Below the pieces are notes generated by a model. It had not been told where the DNA came from. It did no database searches and was given only the letters and a program-made list of their open reading frames with translations. Positions 50,926 to 52,527 of a stretch of 52,527 bases of DNA are shown in pieces. The stretch lies in contig DBBR01000072.1 in assembly GCA_002292325.1 (NCBI GenBank), positions 47,849-100,375 of the forward strand, read 5' to 3'. Made by a program: the position numbers and the translations under genes. The stretch is from Flavobacteriales bacterium UBA979. GTDB lineage: Bacteria; Bacteroidota; Bacteroidia; Flavobacteriales_D; Sanyastnellaceae. Numbering within the stretch: the stretch's first letter is position 1; every line of letters begins with the position of its first letter.

Positions 50926-51621
50926 CTATTTATTTTGGGTGGCCTTGCCTGTGTCGGGATCAATACCGAGGTGCTTCAATAATGCCTTGGATTTACGAAC
51001 CGATTTCATAGCCCATTCGACGCGTAATTGATCGGCTTCTTCCCCGGTGATTGACCAATCTATGGGCGGTCTTTGATGAATGTTTTCTAAAATACGGTGC
51101 ATGATGATTCCAGCAGCTACACTGATATTCAGTGACTCTGCAAAACCGTGCATTGGCGTGTAAACATGATAGTCGGCGGCATCCATCATCTCCTCGGAAA
51201 CCCCCGTGAATTCGGTGCCCATGACCAAGGCGACGGGATCGCTTGTAGGCAAGAGATGTGGTTGAAATCCATTCACATGTGGGGAGGTTACTGCAATTTT
51301 ATACCCCAAATTTTTCAATTGAGCGATGCAAGCTTCTGAAGGCTTTTTTTCCGAACGATACCGGTGGAGTGTAAGCCATGAAGGAGTGCCTTTGGATACA
51401 ATGCGGTTGAATACCCATGGGTTAACGTCCTCAATCAAGTGCACATCTTGCACACCAAGCCCATCGCATGTGCGCATGACTGCACTCGCATTCCTACTTT
51501 GGTAAACGTTCTCTAAGACAAGGCACAGTTTTCGTGTTCGTCGTGAGAGGACGTCATCAAACTTTTTCAAGCGCTCTTCGCTCAAAAAAGGAACGAGAGC
51601 TTCCAACCGGGCGTCTTGCAT
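50926..51621 (-). CDS. trmH: tRNA (guanosine-2'-O)-methyltransferase TrmH (SpoU family)
   Basis: A 231-residue SpoU/TrmD-fold methyltransferase with motif 1 ENVYQSRNASAVMRTCDGLG, motif 2 VALVMGTEFTGVSEEMM and motif 3 YTPMHGFAESLNISVAAGI, characteristic of Gm18 TrmH enzymes. The knot-forming C-terminal region is intact. It begins just downstream of the hup terminator without an evident own box, so it could depend on read-through or an unrecognised promoter. Confidence 0.93.
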   Translation of the reverse strand: MQDARLEALVPFLSEERLKKFDDVLSRRTRKLCLVLENVYQSRNASAVMRTCDGLGVQDVHLIEDVNPWVFNRIVSKGTPSWLTLHRYRSEKKPSEACIAQLKNLGYKIAVTSPHVNGFQPHLLPTSDPVALVMGTEFTGVSEEMMDAADYHVYTPMHGFAESLNISVAAGIIMHRILENIHQRPPIDWSITGEEADQLRVEWAMKSVRKSKALLKHLGIDPDTGKATQNK

Positions 51622-51635
51622 GGAGGTAGAAATAA

Positions 51636-51667
51636 AAAAGGCTCCGGAACGAGTCCCGGAGCCTTTT
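51636..51667 (-). terminator. Rho-independent terminator of hup
   Basis: Twelve-pair perfect stem (AAAAGGCTCCGG / CCGGAGCCTTTT) with an eight-base loop. On the minus strand it is followed by TTATTTC after the stem's run of Ts, just past the hup stop. The paired A/T flanks make it usable in both directions. Confidence 0.9.
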
Positions 51668-51685
51668 CATTAGAACAAGGGTCAA

Positions 51686-51955
51686 TTAAACCTTTGCACT
51701 CAATTCAGCACCAGCTTTGAACTTGATTACGTTCTTCGCTTTGATGGTGATTGCCTTGCCCGTTTGAGGGTTGCGGCCTTGACGCTCAGCTCGGTGAGAT
51801 ACAGAGAATGATCCGAATCCTACGAGGGAAACACGATCACCTTTGCTCAATGCGCCAGCTGTAGAGTCAACGAATGCGTCCAATGCACGCTTTGCGTCTG
51901 CTTTTGAGATACCGGCTCCTTCGGCCATAGCATCTACCAATTCTGCTTTGTTCAT
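51686..51955 (-). CDS. hup: HU family DNA-binding protein
   Basis: The 89-residue nucleoid protein shows MNKAELVDAMAEGAGISKAD at the N-terminus, VSLVGFGSFSVSHRAERQGRNPQTG with the DNA-intercalating arm, and IKAKNVIKFKAGAEL at the end. The length is that of HU/IHF subunits. A strong terminator follows it. No TAnnTTTG box was recognised upstream. Confidence 0.97.
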   Translation of the reverse strand: MNKAELVDAMAEGAGISKADAKRALDAFVDSTAGALSKGDRVSLVGFGSFSVSHRAERQGRNPQTGKAITIKAKNVIKFKAGAELSAKV

Positions 51956-52129
51956 GGTATAGGGTTTAAATAAATTTGTTCAACGAGGTCAAATATATAG
52001 GTGGGAATTCAACGCTGGCAAGGGGTTCCGGTCATTTCGTGAATAAAGGAGTGCTTTTTGTTAATAAGCACGGTATTCAGATGGGATTTTTACGTGAAAT
52101 CCAACGCTGCTGGTTGATTTTAGCATGTG
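51956..52129. other. Largest gene-free spacer
   Basis: 174 bases with no convincing reading frame. It holds two short inverted repeats: GTGCTT...AAGCAC (52051-52071) and GGATTT...AAATCC (52084-52102). Neither is followed by a T-tract. The upstream hup control region must lie at its left edge. Confidence 0.4.
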
Positions 52130-52465
52130 TTAGCTTGCTTTTGCCCTCACGATTCGTTCATGGTAGATCCAAAACAATAAGGAAAGAGCCGGGATGCCCA
52201 CGAGGTGAAGTGGACTCGCGTCGAGAACCAACCATTGAGCCCAGGATACGGCGATCGCTACAATCTGCAGGGAAACGACCAAAATGGAGAGGAAGGAGCG
52301 ATCCCATGCTTTATTGGAGCTTGCAATGCTCAATAACAATGGCAGTGTGGCCGATAAAAATACCATGAGCCAGGCTATGGAATCTAAATGCGTGGAAAAA
52401 CCAAGCAGTCCTACTAAACAAAGCACTGACCAAACAACTCTAGAAAAGATCAAACCTTTTTTCAT
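52130..52465 (-). CDS. Hypothetical small membrane protein
   Basis: A 111-residue protein with three or four hydrophobic segments (VVWSVLCLVGLLGF; IAWLMVFLSATLPLLLSI; FLSILVVSLQIVAIAVSW; LVGIPALSLLFWIY) and a basic C-terminus. I do not recognise the family. It is divergent from the partial gene at 52498. An exact TAATTTTG box sits four bases before the ATG. Confidence 0.65.
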   Translation of the reverse strand: MKKGLIFSRVVWSVLCLVGLLGFSTHLDSIAWLMVFLSATLPLLLSIASSNKAWDRSFLSILVVSLQIVAIAVSWAQWLVLDASPLHLVGIPALSLLFWIYHERIVRAKAS

Positions 52466-52469
52466 GGTT

Positions 52470-52477
52470 CAAAATTA
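52470..52477 (-). promoter_or_regulatory. TAnnTTTG -7 box of the small membrane protein gene
   Basis: On the minus strand TAATTTTG, then AACC, then the ATG at 52465. Exact match at the four-base spacing, back to back with the rightward box at 52486. Confidence 0.7.
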
Positions 52478-52485
52478 CGAGCAGG

Positions 52486-52493
52486 TACCTTTG
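52486..52493 (+). promoter_or_regulatory. TAnnTTTG -7 box of the gene leaving the window
   Basis: TACCTTTG, then CACC, then an ATG at 52498. Exact match at the four-base spacing. It is the main evidence that a gene starts here. Confidence 0.7.
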
Positions 52494-52497
52494 CACC

Positions 52498-52527
52498 ATG
52501 AACTCATTTCAATTACCTGAGTGCCAA
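52498..52527 (+). CDS. 5' end of an unidentified gene
   Basis: Only ten codons (MNSFQLPECQ) are inside the window, too few to name a product. The call rests on the exact -7 box placed four bases upstream. Confidence 0.5.
   Translation, partial: MNSFQLPECQ

Overview
The window looks like a chromosomal segment from a marine-type member of the Bacteroidota, close to Flavobacteriales in character. The pointers are: Na+-translocating NQR (NqrF) with its flavin transferase and an NqrM-like maturation factor; a protein with a type IX secretion (T9SS) type A tail; Cys-rich GCTD..ACNYD..DDGSC repeats typical of marine Bacteroidota; the -7 promoter box TAnnTTTG instead of a sigma70 -10 box; little Shine-Dalgarno use; and many exported proteins and lipoproteins. 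This placement is inferred from gene content, not from a marker-gene tree.

Layout. 1-2.7 kb: nqrF, apbE and a convergent nqrM-like gene (respiration). 2.8-4.6 kb: a secreted beta-helix protein with Cys-rich repeats and a dockerin-like tail. 4.6-9.7 kb: PagL-like lipid A deacylase, mazG, a DUF2807 lipoprotein and an exported M1 peptidase. 9.7-14 kb: minus-strand operon ffh-folD-ribD-permease. 14.1-23.3 kb: one gene for a 3067-residue secreted mosaic protein, the most striking object here. 23.4-24.2 kb: DUF493 and a small membrane protein. 24.2-30.7 kb: minus-strand group degQ, LON-domain protein, lipoprotein, DDAH-like hydrolase, ctlX and argS. 30.8-35.6 kb: minus-strand group of an LptF/LptG permease, two GT4 glycosyltransferases and a 2-oxoglutarate oxygenase. 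35.7-39.7 kb: DPP III lipoprotein and an LVIVD-repeat protein with a T9SS tail. 39.7-45.4 kb: folP, DUF1599, DoxX-like and ABC permease genes, then a class IV aminotransferase, a HAD phosphatase and csaA. 45.4-48.5 kb: methylmalonyl-CoA mutase mutA-mutB. 48.5-52.5 kb: fmt, MATE exporter, trmH, hup, a small membrane protein and the first codons of a gene running off the window.

The window is very gene-dense. No stretch longer than 300 bases lacks a gene, and the largest gap is about 174 bases (51956-52129). I saw no tRNA, rRNA, CRISPR array, insertion sequence, prophage or recognisable defence system. Convergent neighbours touch or overlap. Most core genes are housekeeping (translation, folate, riboflavin, SRP, respiration, propionyl-CoA metabolism).

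The most novel material is: (a) the mosaic giant protein, with five copies of an approximately 190-residue module I cannot name; (b) the dockerin-like C-terminal cassette it shares with the beta-helix protein 9.5 kb upstream, in contrast to a T9SS tail elsewhere; (c) a run of seven start codons placed exactly four bases after a perfect TAnnTTTG box, which suggests systematic leaderless or near-leaderless transcription; and (d) a probable guanidino/ureido-compound module (DDAH-like, CtlX) co-transcribed with argS.
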